Shown in pieces: positions 16,269-24,530 of a stretch of 64,000 nucleotides of DNA. Position 1 is the stretch's first letter, and each line of letters begins with the position of its first letter. The notes beneath the pieces are model-generated. The model had not been told where the DNA came from. It ran no database searches and saw nothing but the letters and a program-made list of their open reading frames with translations. The position numbers were made by a program, and so were the translations under genes. Source of the stretch: an uncultured Bacteroidales bacterium. Lineage in GTDB: Bacteria; Bacteroidota; Bacteroidia; Bacteroidales; Bacteroidaceae. The stretch is taken from the NCBI GenBank assembly GCA_902779085.1, contig CACYZY010000003.1:248001-312000 (forward strand), given 5' to 3'.

Positions 16269-16339
16269 TTTTGACGAGAACTATTCTCATAGTCCCAAAA
16301 CGGCATTCTCTCAACCCACGATACCCGTTCTCGTCAAAA
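16269..16339. repeat. 13-bp inverted repeat pair downstream of the dyad
   Basis: TTTTGACGAGAAC (16269-16281) and its exact reverse complement (16327-16339) flank 45 bases. It lies between the iteron palindrome and the promoter of the HU-like gene. Confidence 0.7.
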
Positions 16340-16361
16340 TCTGCACCCAAATCTGCGATGA

Positions 16362-16387
16362 AAAATCAATTGCAATACATTGATTTT
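16362..16387. repeat. 9-bp inverted repeat (AAAATCAAT / ATTGATTTT)
   Basis: Perfect 9-bp arms at 16362-16370 and 16379-16387 with an 8-base loop, about 55 bp upstream of the HU-like gene promoter; a possible operator or hairpin. Confidence 0.5.
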
Positions 16388-16440
16388 GTAATATGTTACA
16401 ACCACAGCACCAAATAAATTTCAGATAAATTGCTCGTTTA

Positions 16441-16472
16441 TTTGCCAGCCAACAAAATAGGCAATATCTTTG
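16441..16472 (+). promoter_or_regulatory. Bacteroidetes-type promoter of the HU-like gene
   Basis: TTTG at 16441-16444 and TATCTTTG at 16465-16472, 20 bases apart, match the -33/-7 consensus. The transcript would have a leader of about 70 bases before the ATG at 16552. Confidence 0.75.
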
Positions 16473-16551
16473 CAATGTTGATCAACACAAACAGCGGGAG
16501 CTGCTACCCGATGTAGCTGGCAGCACAAACACAAAATAACTTAATAAAACT

Positions 16552-17109
16552 ATGGCAAGAATTTTTTACGAACTAAGAAAAAACACTAATGACGATTCGC
16601 TGGCCAATGGCAAGTACTACGCCTACGCCAAGTCCGTTGAAACCCTCAACACCCGCAAGATGGCACAGCACATTGCCGATCACGGCTCAGTTTACACACA
16701 GGATGTAGTATTCGGCGTACTGGAGAAGTGGCGCAGCTGTATGCTCGAGATGCTGCTCGAAGGCAAGAAAGTCAAGATAGACGGCCTAGGCATCTTCTAC
16801 ACCACCATCGAAAACACCAAGTATGGTGCCGACACCGAAGATGATTACAACGTCAACAAGCACATCAAGGCCCTCCACATCCGCTTCCTGCCCGAGCAGG
16901 AACAGGAGCTGAACATTTCCAGTCGCGAGTTCCTCAAGAAAGCTTCATTCGTTGACCTCAAGGCCTTCATGCTGGGTAATGTAAATGCCTCTAATAGTGG
17001 CACACCAAGTTCTGGTACTGGCTCTAACACCGGCAGCAACACTGGTGGCTCAACTGGTGGTAACACTGGTGGCGGTGGTGGTGATACCGGCGATGGCCCA
17101 CAGATCTAA
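16552..17109 (+). CDS. HU-like DNA-binding protein with Gly/Ser/Thr-rich tail
   Basis: A 185-residue protein of the Bacteroidales HU-domain family (the wider IHF/HU fold) rather than canonical HU of 90 residues. The N-terminal 130 residues hold helical pairs (TRKMAQHIADHGSVYTQDVVFGVLEKW) and the conserved KVKIDGLGIFYTTIE strand that corresponds to the HU beta-saddle. Residues 143-185 are a low-complexity tail of G, S, T and N (STGGNTGGGGG). It is expressed divergently from the primase module across the palindromic region and is followed 19 bp later by the smalltalk-like peptide gene. Expected to bend or wrap DNA; action at the nearby palindrome is inference. Confidence 0.85.
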   Translation: MARIFYELRKNTNDDSLANGKYYAYAKSVETLNTRKMAQHIADHGSVYTQDVVFGVLEKWRSCMLEMLLEGKKVKIDGLGIFYTTIENTKYGADTEDDYNVNKHIKALHIRFLPEQEQELNISSREFLKKASFVDLKAFMLGNVNASNSGTPSSGTGSNTGSNTGGSTGGNTGGGGGDTGDGPQI

Positions 17110-17128
17110 CCCTTAAAAACTAAGCGCT

Positions 17129-17245
17129 ATGAAGAATAGAGACTTTTGGAAATCCGTTATTCAACTCGTAATATCGGTTTTGACAGCAGCACTAACCGCC
17201 ATTAGCACAACGAGCTGCATGGGCCACGGCCCCATCTACATGTAA
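17129..17245 (+). CDS. Smalltalk-like 38-residue membrane peptide
   Basis: A short gene encoding MKNRDFWKSVIQLVIS, a hydrophobic helix (VLTAALTAIS) and TTSCMGHGPIYM. It matches the small Bacteroidales proteins that annotators call smalltalk, with a charged N-terminus, W-x-x-V-I-Q start of the helix and a cysteine directly after it that might be lipidated. These peptides typically follow an HU-like gene, as here. Function unknown. A strong hairpin terminator begins three bases after the stop codon, confirming the end of the two-gene transcript. Confidence 0.8.
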   Translation: MKNRDFWKSVIQLVISVLTAALTAISTTSCMGHGPIYM

Positions 17246-17247
17246 AA

Positions 17248-17282
17248 GTAATGCCCCCGCTATCAGATAGCGGGGGCATTAC
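17248..17282. terminator. Long hairpin terminator, probably bidirectional
   Basis: A perfect 17-bp stem (arms starting GTAATGCCCCCGC, single-base centre) directly after the smalltalk-like gene; it also faces the end of rmlB at 17345, the last gene of the capsule locus on the other strand. Confidence 0.85.
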
Positions 17283-17344
17283 TATTATAGCTAATATAGA
17301 GTTATCAAAGAGAGTTAAGCCATGAATTCATGGAATCGAGGTTA

Positions 17345-18490
17345 TCAAATGATTTTGCCTTTATACATAGTGTTGTAGTAGTGTTGGTATTCACCAGAAG
17401 TTACATTATCAAGCCACTCTTGATTATCAAGATACCAACGAACGGTCTTTTCAATCCCCTCTTCAAATTGAAGACTAGGCTCCCAGCCAAGTTCCTTCTG
17501 AAGTTTACTGCTATCAATAGCATAGCGAAGGTCGTGCCCTGCACGGTCTGTTACAAAAGTAATCAAATCCATATCTTCACCCTCAGGCCTACCAAGTAAC
17601 CTATCAACAGTATTGATCAGAACCTTAATAATGTCAATGTTCTTCCACTCATTGAAACCACCAATATTATAGGTCTCTGCTATCTTTCCATTATGGAAGA
17701 TTGTATCAATGGCTCTTGCATGGTCTTCCACATACAGCCAATCACGTACATTTTCACCCTTACCATAGACAGGAAGAGGCTTGCGATGACGAATATTGTT
17801 TATGAATAGTGGTATGAGCTTTTCCGGGAACTGGTAAGGACCGTAATTGTTCGAACAATTTGTAACGATAGTTGGCAATCCGTATGTATCGTGGAATGCA
17901 CGAACGAAATGGTCACTACTGGCTTTAGCAGCACTATATGGGCTATGAGGTTGGTATTTCAAATCCTCTGTAAAGAACTTCTTACCGTAAGCCAAGTGAT
18001 GCTTTGCGCTACTGGCTTTAGTTGTAAACGGCGGCTCAATACCCTCAGGATGTGTCATTTGGAGGGCACCGTACACCTCGTCAGTGCTAATATGATAAAA
18101 ACGCTTGCCTTCGTACTTTTCAGGTAAACTTTCCCAATAAATCTTTGCTGCTTGAAGGAGGCTCAGTGTTCCCATCACGTTTGTCTGGGCAAAAGTGAAT
18201 GGATCTTTGATACTACGATCAACATGACTCTCTGCAGCAAGATGAATAATACCATCAACATTCTCATCCTGCATCAAACTCAGTACTCCGTCAAAGTCAC
18301 AGATATCCATTTTAACAAACTTATAGTTAGGTTTGTCCTCGATATCTTTAAGATTAGCAAGATTGCCAGCATAAGTCAATTTATCCAGATTGATAATTTT
18401 GTACTCCGGATATTTGTTCACAAATAGACGTACTACATGAGAGCCTATAAACCCAGCTCCACCAGTAATGATAATATTTTTCATATTCAA
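17345..18490 (-). CDS. rmlB: dTDP-glucose 4,6-dehydratase RmlB
   Basis: Dehydrates dTDP-glucose to dTDP-4-keto-6-deoxyglucose, the branch point for both L-rhamnose (with RmlC, RmlD) and the 3-amino-3,6-dideoxyhexose made by the ketoisomerases and aminotransferase at 24.5-27.0 kb. The 381-residue protein carries GGAGFIGS at 10-17, HLAAESHVDRS at 83-93, the TDEVYG segment (D137, E138) and YSAAK (Y185, K189). It is slightly longer than the enterobacterial enzyme owing to an insert around residues 150-170, usual in Bacteroidales. It is the last gene of the minus-strand locus, 3 bp after rmlA. Confidence 0.97.
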   Translation of the reverse strand: MNMKNIIITGGAGFIGSHVVRLFVNKYPEYKIINLDKLTYAGNLANLKDIEDKPNYKFVKMDICDFDGVLSLMQDENVDGIIHLAAESHVDRSIKDPFTFAQTNVMGTLSLLQAAKIYWESLPEKYEGKRFYHISTDEVYGALQMTHPEGIEPPFTTKASSAKHHLAYGKKFFTEDLKYQPHSPYSAAKASSDHFVRAFHDTYGLPTIVTNCSNNYGPYQFPEKLIPLFINNIRHRKPLPVYGKGENVRDWLYVEDHARAIDTIFHNGKIAETYNIGGFNEWKNIDIIKVLINTVDRLLGRPEGEDMDLITFVTDRAGHDLRYAIDSSKLQKELGWEPSLQFEEGIEKTVRWYLDNQEWLDNVTSGEYQHYYNTMYKGKII

Positions 18491-18493
18491 TAA

Positions 18494-19420
18494 TTAACTT
18501 TTTAGTGCTTTATCTCTAAACAAGTTAGAATTAGTATCTTCTTTCATCTCGTCAATTACTTTGAGAAGATACTGACCATATTGGTTCTTTAGCATCGGTG
18601 TTGCAATTTCACGCATTCTCTCCTCGCTTATCCAACCATTGCGATAGGCAATACCCTCCAAACATGCCACCTTTAAACCCTGACGCTTCTCAATAACCTC
18701 CACGAAAGTGGAAGCCTCTGCAAGGCTGTCATGTGTACCAGTATCAAGCCATGCGAACCCACGACCGAAAACTTGCACCTTCAGCTCGCCATCTTTCAAG
18801 AACTCTTGATTAACAGTAGTTATTTCCAGTTCACCACGAGCTGAAGGTTTGATATGCTTGGCCACATCCACCACTTTATTTGGATAAAAATATAAGCCAA
18901 CAATAGCATAGTTGCTCTTCGGTTTTGCAGGTTTCTCTTCAATAGAAAGGCAATTTCCTTCTCTATCAAACTCTGCCACACCATATCGTTGTGGGTCTGA
19001 TACCCAATAGCCAAAAACAGTTGCTTTCTTATTCTCCTCAGCATCTTTCACTGCCTTACGGAGCAGACCAGTGAAACCGCTTCCATAGAAGATGTTATCT
19101 CCAAGCACCAGACAAGCACTATCATCACCGATAAACTTCTCCCCTATGATAAAAGCCTGGGCAAGTCCATCAGGACTAGGCTGCTCGGCATACTCAAAAT
19201 GCACACCATAATCAGAGCCATCACCCAACAAGCGCTTGAATCCTGGCAAATCATATGGAGTGGAAATAATAAGTATATCCCTTATACCAGCCAACATCAA
19301 CGCACTGATAGGATAATACACCATTGGTTTATCATAAATCGGAAGCAGCTGTTTACTTACCCCTTTAGTTATTGGATAAAGTCTAGTGCCAGAACCTCCA
19401 GCTAGAACTATGCCTTTCAT
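18494..19420 (-). CDS. rmlA: Glucose-1-phosphate thymidylyltransferase RmlA
   Basis: Couples dTTP and glucose-1-phosphate to dTDP-glucose. The 308-residue enzyme begins [16 protein letters not shown] and continues [13 protein letters not shown], the nucleotide and metal-binding signature, with VLGDNIFYG (the catalytic Asp) near residue 110 and [12 protein letters not shown] near 225. It precedes rmlB by 3 bp and is separated from the SDR gene upstream by 87 bases, so it might carry its own promoter, though I saw no clear -7 box. It feeds both deoxy-sugar branches encoded in this locus. Confidence 0.97.
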   Translation of the reverse strand: MKGIVLAGGSGTRLYPITKGVSKQLLPIYDKPMVYYPISALMLAGIRDILIISTPYDLPGFKRLLGDGSDYGVHFEYAEQPSPDGLAQAFIIGEKFIGDDSACLVLGDNIFYGSGFTGLLRKAVKDAEENKKATVFGYWVSDPQRYGVAEFDREGNCLSIEEKPAKPKSNYAIVGLYFYPNKVVDVAKHIKPSARGELEITTVNQEFLKDGELKVQVFGRGFAWLDTGTHDSLAEASTFVEVIEKRQGLKVACLEGIAYRNGWISEERMREIATPMLKNQYGQYLLKVIDEMKEDTNSNLFRDKALKS

Positions 19421-19507
19421 AAAAAAAAAGATTTAATGAGTTACTATAAAAACGAACGGACTGTCTAAATCACTCAAAAAGAATGCTGTGTATGTAAGAA
19501 TCAGCAA

Positions 19508-20458
19508 TTATCTAATAATATTAAAGCTCTTCACTGTTCTTTCTAACCCCTCTTTTGCACGAACAGGCATATGTTCAATACACAAAGCAGACTTGATCTT
19601 GGCATTGTCCACCACAAAATTTTGGGTCAACTTCAACAAGCGACGAGTGTTAAGGGGAAGATGAAAGACATCGCCAATCTTGGCAAGGGTCTCCATCGTC
19701 TCCTTTTTAAAATGCCAGATTCGGGCTTTCCTGCCTGCACCAGAACAAATGATTTTAATAAGTTCAACGACAGAAACAGTTTCATCATCAGCCACATGGT
19801 AGATACCACTGGCAATAGGTTGCGAGATTAAGCTTTTCACCACCATGCAAAGATTATCAATATAGGTAAAGGAATGTTCGTTCCTGAAATTGCCAACTGG
19901 CCAGGGCAGACCTCTACGTGCCACATTATATACGATATTCAGGCTACCTTTACTGCCTGGGCCATGCACCACACAGGGTCGCAGGATATAAACCTCCTTG
20001 CCTCTGGCCTCCCACTCAGCCTGTTTTGACAGGATATAATTCTCAGAAGCTAACTTACTCATACCGAAGGAGTCTCCAGGGGCTGGGACGGCATCTTCTT
20101 TCAACTTTTCATCTACGCCCTTATCGGCTACAGCCTTAGTAGAACTCATAAAAATGAACTTCTTGGCATCGAATGCCAGGAAATAGTCGAATATCTTCCG
20201 GGTGTAGTCTGCTCGTTCATCTAAAGGTACATAAGGAGCATCCTTTGACTTAGAATTATGAGAATAGTTATCAAGATGGATGATAGCCCCCAGCTCCATA
20301 CCCTCCAGTTCATCTAATGCAATCCAATGGAATGTATTCTCTATACCATCATTCTTCTGCGAAAAGATGTCAAGGCCATAGATCACATGGTCATCTTTTA
20401 ATGCTTCAACTAGGTAAGATCCGACATAACCATGTACGCCTGTAATTAGGATTTTCAT
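19508..20458 (-). CDS. Extended SDR (NAD-dependent epimerase/dehydratase fold) with altered active site
   Basis: A 316-residue sugar-nucleotide-type SDR with GVHGYVGS at 7-14, the SST of the active site at 105-107 and SFGMSK at 130-135, where the catalytic tyrosine of YxxxK is phenylalanine (F131); K135 is kept. The usual HLAA segment is HLDNYSHNS. It lies 4 bp downstream of the WcfR-type aminotransferase, so it may act on the 4-keto or 4-amino intermediate of that sugar or as a terminal reductase of a bound sugar, using another acid in place of tyrosine. It may alternatively be a non-catalytic subunit. The precise reaction is unknown. Confidence 0.75.
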   Translation of the reverse strand: MKILITGVHGYVGSYLVEALKDDHVIYGLDIFSQKNDGIENTFHWIALDELEGMELGAIIHLDNYSHNSKSKDAPYVPLDERADYTRKIFDYFLAFDAKKFIFMSSTKAVADKGVDEKLKEDAVPAPGDSFGMSKLASENYILSKQAEWEARGKEVYILRPCVVHGPGSKGSLNIVYNVARRGLPWPVGNFRNEHSFTYIDNLCMVVKSLISQPIASGIYHVADDETVSVVELIKIICSGAGRKARIWHFKKETMETLAKIGDVFHLPLNTRRLLKLTQNFVVDNAKIKSALCIEHMPVRAKEGLERTVKSFNIIR

Positions 20459-20462
20459 TTAC

Positions 20463-21722
20463 TTAACCGACTATTGCTTCCTTTATGGTATCAACGATAT
20501 ACCTTACATCCTCTTCAGTAACATATGGACCAGCAGGCAAGCACATACCCACCTTGAACAACGCCTCAGATACACCACTAACGTATGCTGGTGCATTCTT
20601 ATACACAGGTTGTTTGTGCATAGGCTTCCATACAGGGCGAGCCTCAATATTGGCCTTGTCCATCAGTACACGCAAAGCCTCCACATTGTCATTAGGCTGA
20701 CAATCTGTAGTTGCAGACTTTGCCTTGTGAATTACACCAGCTGCACCACCAACAGCACCCGTTACCATTGTCTTATATGCATTCTCTTGTCCCTTAATCT
20801 TCAAGTCTGGATCCAACGTAATAGTGCATAGCCAGTAATTAGAATCATATTCGCCAGTATTAGGCTGAGAGTGCACCGTTATTCCTTTTACGTTATCCAG
20901 CAGTTCCTCATACAACCACTGCACATATTTGTGATGCTTTAAGTGCTCGTCAACGATAGTCATCTGTCCACGTCCAATACCAGCACAGATATTACTCATG
21001 CGATAGTTATAGCCAATCTTCTCATGCTGGTAATAAGGATAACTCTCACGATACTGGGTAGCATACATCATGATTTCACGCCACTCATCATCGTTGGCAG
21101 TAATCAAAGCGCCACCGCCAGAGGTCGTAATCATCTTGTTACCATTGAAAGAAAGTACACCATACTTACCGAATGTACCCAGCACCTGACCATTATACTT
21201 TGAGCCGAAACCCTCAGCAGCATCCTCCACCACTGGAATATCGTACTTATTGGCTATCTCCATAATACGGTCAGCCTTATATGGCATACCATACAACGCC
21301 ACTGGCACAATCGCCTTTGGCTTCTTGCCAGTCTTTGCTATCCTATCCTTAATAGCCTCCTCCATTAAATCAGGATCAATATTCCATGTATCAGGCTCAG
21401 AGTCAATCAGTATAGGCGTAGCACCCAAGTAAGTGATTGGGTGAGTCGAAGCACAGAAAGTAAAACTTTGCACCAGTACCTCATCACCAGGCCCTACACC
21501 AGCCGCTAACAGGCCAAGATGCACAGCAGCTGTACCCGATGACAGAGCCACCACACGCTTTCCCTCACCAACAAACTCTTCGAGATCTTTCTCAAAACCA
21601 TTCACATTCGGGCCCAATGGCACCACCCAATTAGTATCAAATGCCTCTTTGATATACTTTTGTTCCAATCCTGCTTCGCTCATATGAGCCAAGCAAAGAT
21701 AAATACGTTTATTGCTTGCCAT
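20463..21722 (-). CDS. Pyridoxal-phosphate sugar aminotransferase, WcfR/PglE-like
   Basis: A 419-residue DegT/DnrJ/EryC1/StrS aminotransferase. The start RIYLCLAHMSEAGLEQKYI with NWVVPLGPNVNGFE, EDAAEGFGS (D167) and the PLP lysine in SFNGNKMITTSGGG (K196) match the group containing PglE and B. fragilis WcfR, which aminate C4 of UDP-2-acetamido-4-keto-2,6-dideoxyhexose. The required 4-keto substrate would come from the UngD2/PglF homologue at 57.4 kb, and the product would be handed to the priming transferase at 29.5 kb. The segment about 320-355 (AYKTMVTGAVGGAAGVIH) looks like a small insertion compared with relatives I remember. Confidence 0.88.
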   Translation of the reverse strand: MASNKRIYLCLAHMSEAGLEQKYIKEAFDTNWVVPLGPNVNGFEKDLEEFVGEGKRVVALSSGTAAVHLGLLAAGVGPGDEVLVQSFTFCASTHPITYLGATPILIDSEPDTWNIDPDLMEEAIKDRIAKTGKKPKAIVPVALYGMPYKADRIMEIANKYDIPVVEDAAEGFGSKYNGQVLGTFGKYGVLSFNGNKMITTSGGGALITANDDEWREIMMYATQYRESYPYYQHEKIGYNYRMSNICAGIGRGQMTIVDEHLKHHKYVQWLYEELLDNVKGITVHSQPNTGEYDSNYWLCTITLDPDLKIKGQENAYKTMVTGAVGGAAGVIHKAKSATTDCQPNDNVEALRVLMDKANIEARPVWKPMHKQPVYKNAPAYVSGVSEALFKVGMCLPAGPYVTEEDVRYIVDTIKEAIVG

Positions 21723-21730
21723 ATAAATAA

Positions 21731-22315
21731 TTATACTTTATGGCCAGAGAGAATTGTCCTCCCCTCTGCCAATTTTAATATCTTATCTAATGATTGTTTA
21801 GCTAATTCTTTATTTGCATGAGGTAAAATTGTAGTAGTCTTCACCCCAGGGATATATGCATCACCTGTAAAAATAAAACCACCTATTACCATTGTTAGGC
21901 ATCCAGGGTTATGACCAGGTGTTTCATAAAAGCTCATAGGAGGTTCATCATCAAAGAGACACATACTCTCACCATCCCTTACCACCACAACATTGTCACC
22001 TTGATATATAAATGGAGTTTCATGGTATCGCGACATATTTAATTTATCAGATGCTATTGCCTGTTTGGTGTATTCAGTCGTATATACTTTACAATCGGGG
22101 AAAGCCTCAACGAGCGAATTCAGTCCGTAAATATGATCGAAGTGCCCATGTGTTAGGAATACACCCATTACAGATAAATCATGTAGGTTTAAAAACTCTA
22201 TAACTGGTTCTATATCCCCTATATCAACTAACCAAGCCTTTTCTAAACCTTCTTTATAAAGGATATAGGTCTTGGAGGTAAAGATAGAATTCGTAATATC
22301 ATAAACACTAATCAT
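21731..22315 (-). CDS. Metallo-beta-lactamase-fold hydrolase
   Basis: A 194-residue glyoxalase II-like protein with the metal motif THGHFDH (H56, H58, D60, H61), ETPGHNPGCL supplying the third histidine, FTGDAYIPG with the bridging Asp, and a terminal SGHKV with the last histidine. It ends immediately after that histidine, so it lacks the C-terminal substrate helices of true glyoxalase II. In the capsule locus it stands between the GT4/decayed stretch and the WcfR-type aminotransferase (8 bp downstream). Substrate unknown; a thioester released by the acyl assembly enzymes at 34-39 kb is an attractive but untested possibility. Confidence 0.85.
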   Translation of the reverse strand: MISVYDITNSIFTSKTYILYKEGLEKAWLVDIGDIEPVIEFLNLHDLSVMGVFLTHGHFDHIYGLNSLVEAFPDCKVYTTEYTKQAIASDKLNMSRYHETPFIYQGDNVVVVRDGESMCLFDDEPPMSFYETPGHNPGCLTMVIGGFIFTGDAYIPGVKTTTILPHANKELAKQSLDKILKLAEGRTILSGHKV

Positions 22316-22422
22316 AGTTTAGGACTATCACTCTGTGATGAAATAGGTCGCGATTAATAAATGATATAAAAAGGTCTATTAAGTACAAAAATAGAGTTAA
22401 AATAATTAAAACCAGTTAAATA

Positions 22423-22647
22423 TCATTGGGATATTTCCACCATTTGTTCTGCAATATTTTTGATAATAGCTTCAATTTCTTCTATTAATGATTTCATATC
22501 ATCATATCCAATACGAAGCACTATATCCTTGTCATTTTCTATTCTGCCATTAAGAGGCTCCAAGTAAACATCAACATCAAAGAATATCTAAAATAAATCA
22601 TACACTTTATCTAATCTAAGGTACACTATTTGATTTATAGCTCCCAT
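22423..22647 (-). pseudogene. Decayed short gene in the 22.3-23.3 kb gap
   Basis: The 950-base stretch 22316-23269 has no intact gene. Here a minus-strand frame runs MGAINQIVYLRLDKVYDLF, a TAG stop at codon 20, then FFDVDVYLEPLNGRIENDKD and a helical end IKNIAEQMVEISQ before TGA. The residues after the stop still look protein-like, so this is probably an inactivated small gene. Its family is not recognised. Confidence 0.4.
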
Positions 22648-22928
22648 AAACACTCTTTTTTTACTATAGTTAAGGGTTTTTACCACTTTTTATTCAGAAC
22701 AATAGCACAGCACCTGTCAAAACATTTTCTCATACAATTTCAAAAGCAAGCATCTTTCCTATCACATGGAATGAACTATTAAAGAAATTCTCTAAAAGAC
22801 TGAAACAACTAGAAAAATTGTTGATAAAAAAGAATATTCATTATTGACAGAGTATTCTACCTCTAGTAAAGACTTTAACAAGATTATAACCCTCATCATA
22901 CTTATGGAGTATAAATACATATAAATTA

Positions 22929-23069
22929 TTAAAAAAATTTATTACCTACTTTAGCGCCCAAAGCAATCACACCGCCGTAAACGTAATGAATATCAAACAT
23001 TGAACCTGCTGGCTCACATATTATCCATAACCCATCATCAGGTTTTATATACTCACTATCTAAAGGCAT
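22929..23069 (-). pseudogene. 46-codon fragment, possibly of an acyltransferase
   Basis: A frame of 46 codons contains KPDDGLWIICEPAGSMFD and HYVYGGVIALGAKVGNKFF; the last part resembles a left-handed beta-helix (hexapeptide) acyltransferase strand cut short by a stop. With the fragment at 22.4-22.6 kb it suggests that one or more genes of the capsule locus have eroded here. The remaining bases of the gap show only AT-rich sequence. Confidence 0.35.
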
Positions 23070-23269
23070 ACAATCACTTAAGCAAATCATCTATCTTGGA
23101 CAAAGAGTTTCAGTAGTTGCCTCAATGCTACCGACTATGCAAAGAACTGACTATCTATAAGTGGTAGGAAATACAAGATTATATTATATGTACTTATTCA
23201 ATGGGTGCTATTTAAGTCCAAAGACATAATCACAATAACACACCTAACATTCACAATTATCTCATAAAA

Positions 23270-24514
23270 CTATTCATTAGCAAGTGCTTCATTAATAATC
23301 ATTAATTCTTTTGCAGCCAACACCTTAAAATCAAATTTTTCTGCGGTTTTTCTGACACGTTTACACATAGCGTCGTATTCTGCTTTTGGCTGTTCAGCAA
23401 CACTACATATAGCTTGAACAAAATCTTCTGGTGTATCAATCTCCCTTGCCACGCCCAAATTGTTGCGACTAATAACATCATCGTAAGCAATTTTAATATT
23501 GCATACAATAGGTTTTCCTGCAGCCAAATACTGGAATAATTTTCCCGAAGAGACACCCATATATCCAAACCCTTTCTGATAATTCATAATATTCACAGTT
23601 GCCTGACTTACTACCCATGCAACTTCACATAATGGAATACGTTTCTCTTTGAAAACAACATTCTTAATGCCCTCGTTCCTTACCTTCTTCTCTAATTCTT
23701 CTCGGTCAGCCCCATTACCATATATAAAAAAACGGTAATAATCCAAGTTCTGTAACTGTAACAACTTTGCTGCTTCTATCAGTGAAAGAACATGGTTCGC
23801 ACGATTAATAGACCCTAAATAAACTATCTTCAACGTCTTCGGATCATTTAAGTCAGTATCTTTTCTGGGATATGCTATTCTATCCTTATCAAATTGTTCC
23901 AAATCCACACCGTTATTGATGTAGTATACTTTTTTAAGATCAATCCTCCCACCCTGTTCTGTTGACCAGCCCATATTTTGTATATGATATTTACCACCTT
24001 CAAAGGTAAAAACAACATTGTCTGCATTCTGATATACTTTCTTTTCTACATAATAAAAGAACTTTAATAATGGGTTTTTGTATGAAAGCAAACCCAAATG
24101 AGCAAACACGTCAGGCCAAGCATCCCAAGCCTCAGCAATATATTTGGCATTGAGTTTCTTTGCTGCCCATATAATTGGATAATCAAAGGGAGTATGGATA
24201 TTATGCAGAATAACATCAGGTCTTTCAAACTCCTTACAATGCTTATTAATTGTCCACGCGAAGTAGAAGATACTCTTCATTCTTGCCAGCCCATTCCCCT
24301 TATAGTGGGGAGCTTTCACATGCACGTAGTCATATTCCCCATATTGCTTTCGCTCAAAAAGTGGTGTGTTTTCATCTCCAATATGGTTAGCATTGAAAGT
24401 TATCACTTCATAACCAGACTGGACGAAATAATGAGCAAACTTCGTGTAGCGTGGATTAGAAATTTTATCAGGATTCCCTGTATAATAATTTACTATCCAT
24501 ATTCTCTTTCCCAT
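23270..24514 (-). CDS. Glycosyltransferase family 4 (WbuB-like)
   Basis: A 414-residue GT-B glycosyltransferase, probably acting on the cytoplasmic face of the membrane on undecaprenyl-linked sugar. The N-terminal half starts KRIWIVNYYTGNPD, typical of WbuB-like GT4 enzymes; the C-terminal half has YLGSINRANHV, IYGNGADREELE and the donor-site region GYMGVSSGKLFQYLAAGKPIV containing the E/S-rich GT4 signature in a degenerate form. It is the only ordinary glycosyltransferase I find between upxY and rmlB. The likely donor is the dTDP-3-acylamido-3,6-dideoxyhexose whose genes are immediately upstream (24.5-27.0 kb); this is inference from position. Confidence 0.88.
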   Translation of the reverse strand: MGKRIWIVNYYTGNPDKISNPRYTKFAHYFVQSGYEVITFNANHIGDENTPLFERKQYGEYDYVHVKAPHYKGNGLARMKSIFYFAWTINKHCKEFERPDVILHNIHTPFDYPIIWAAKKLNAKYIAEAWDAWPDVFAHLGLLSYKNPLLKFFYYVEKKVYQNADNVVFTFEGGKYHIQNMGWSTEQGGRIDLKKVYYINNGVDLEQFDKDRIAYPRKDTDLNDPKTLKIVYLGSINRANHVLSLIEAAKLLQLQNLDYYRFFIYGNGADREELEKKVRNEGIKNVVFKEKRIPLCEVAWVVSQATVNIMNYQKGFGYMGVSSGKLFQYLAAGKPIVCNIKIAYDDVISRNNLGVAREIDTPEDFVQAICSVAEQPKAEYDAMCKRVRKTAEKFDFKVLAAKELMIINEALANE

Positions 24515-24530
24515 TATACTATGTGTAACC

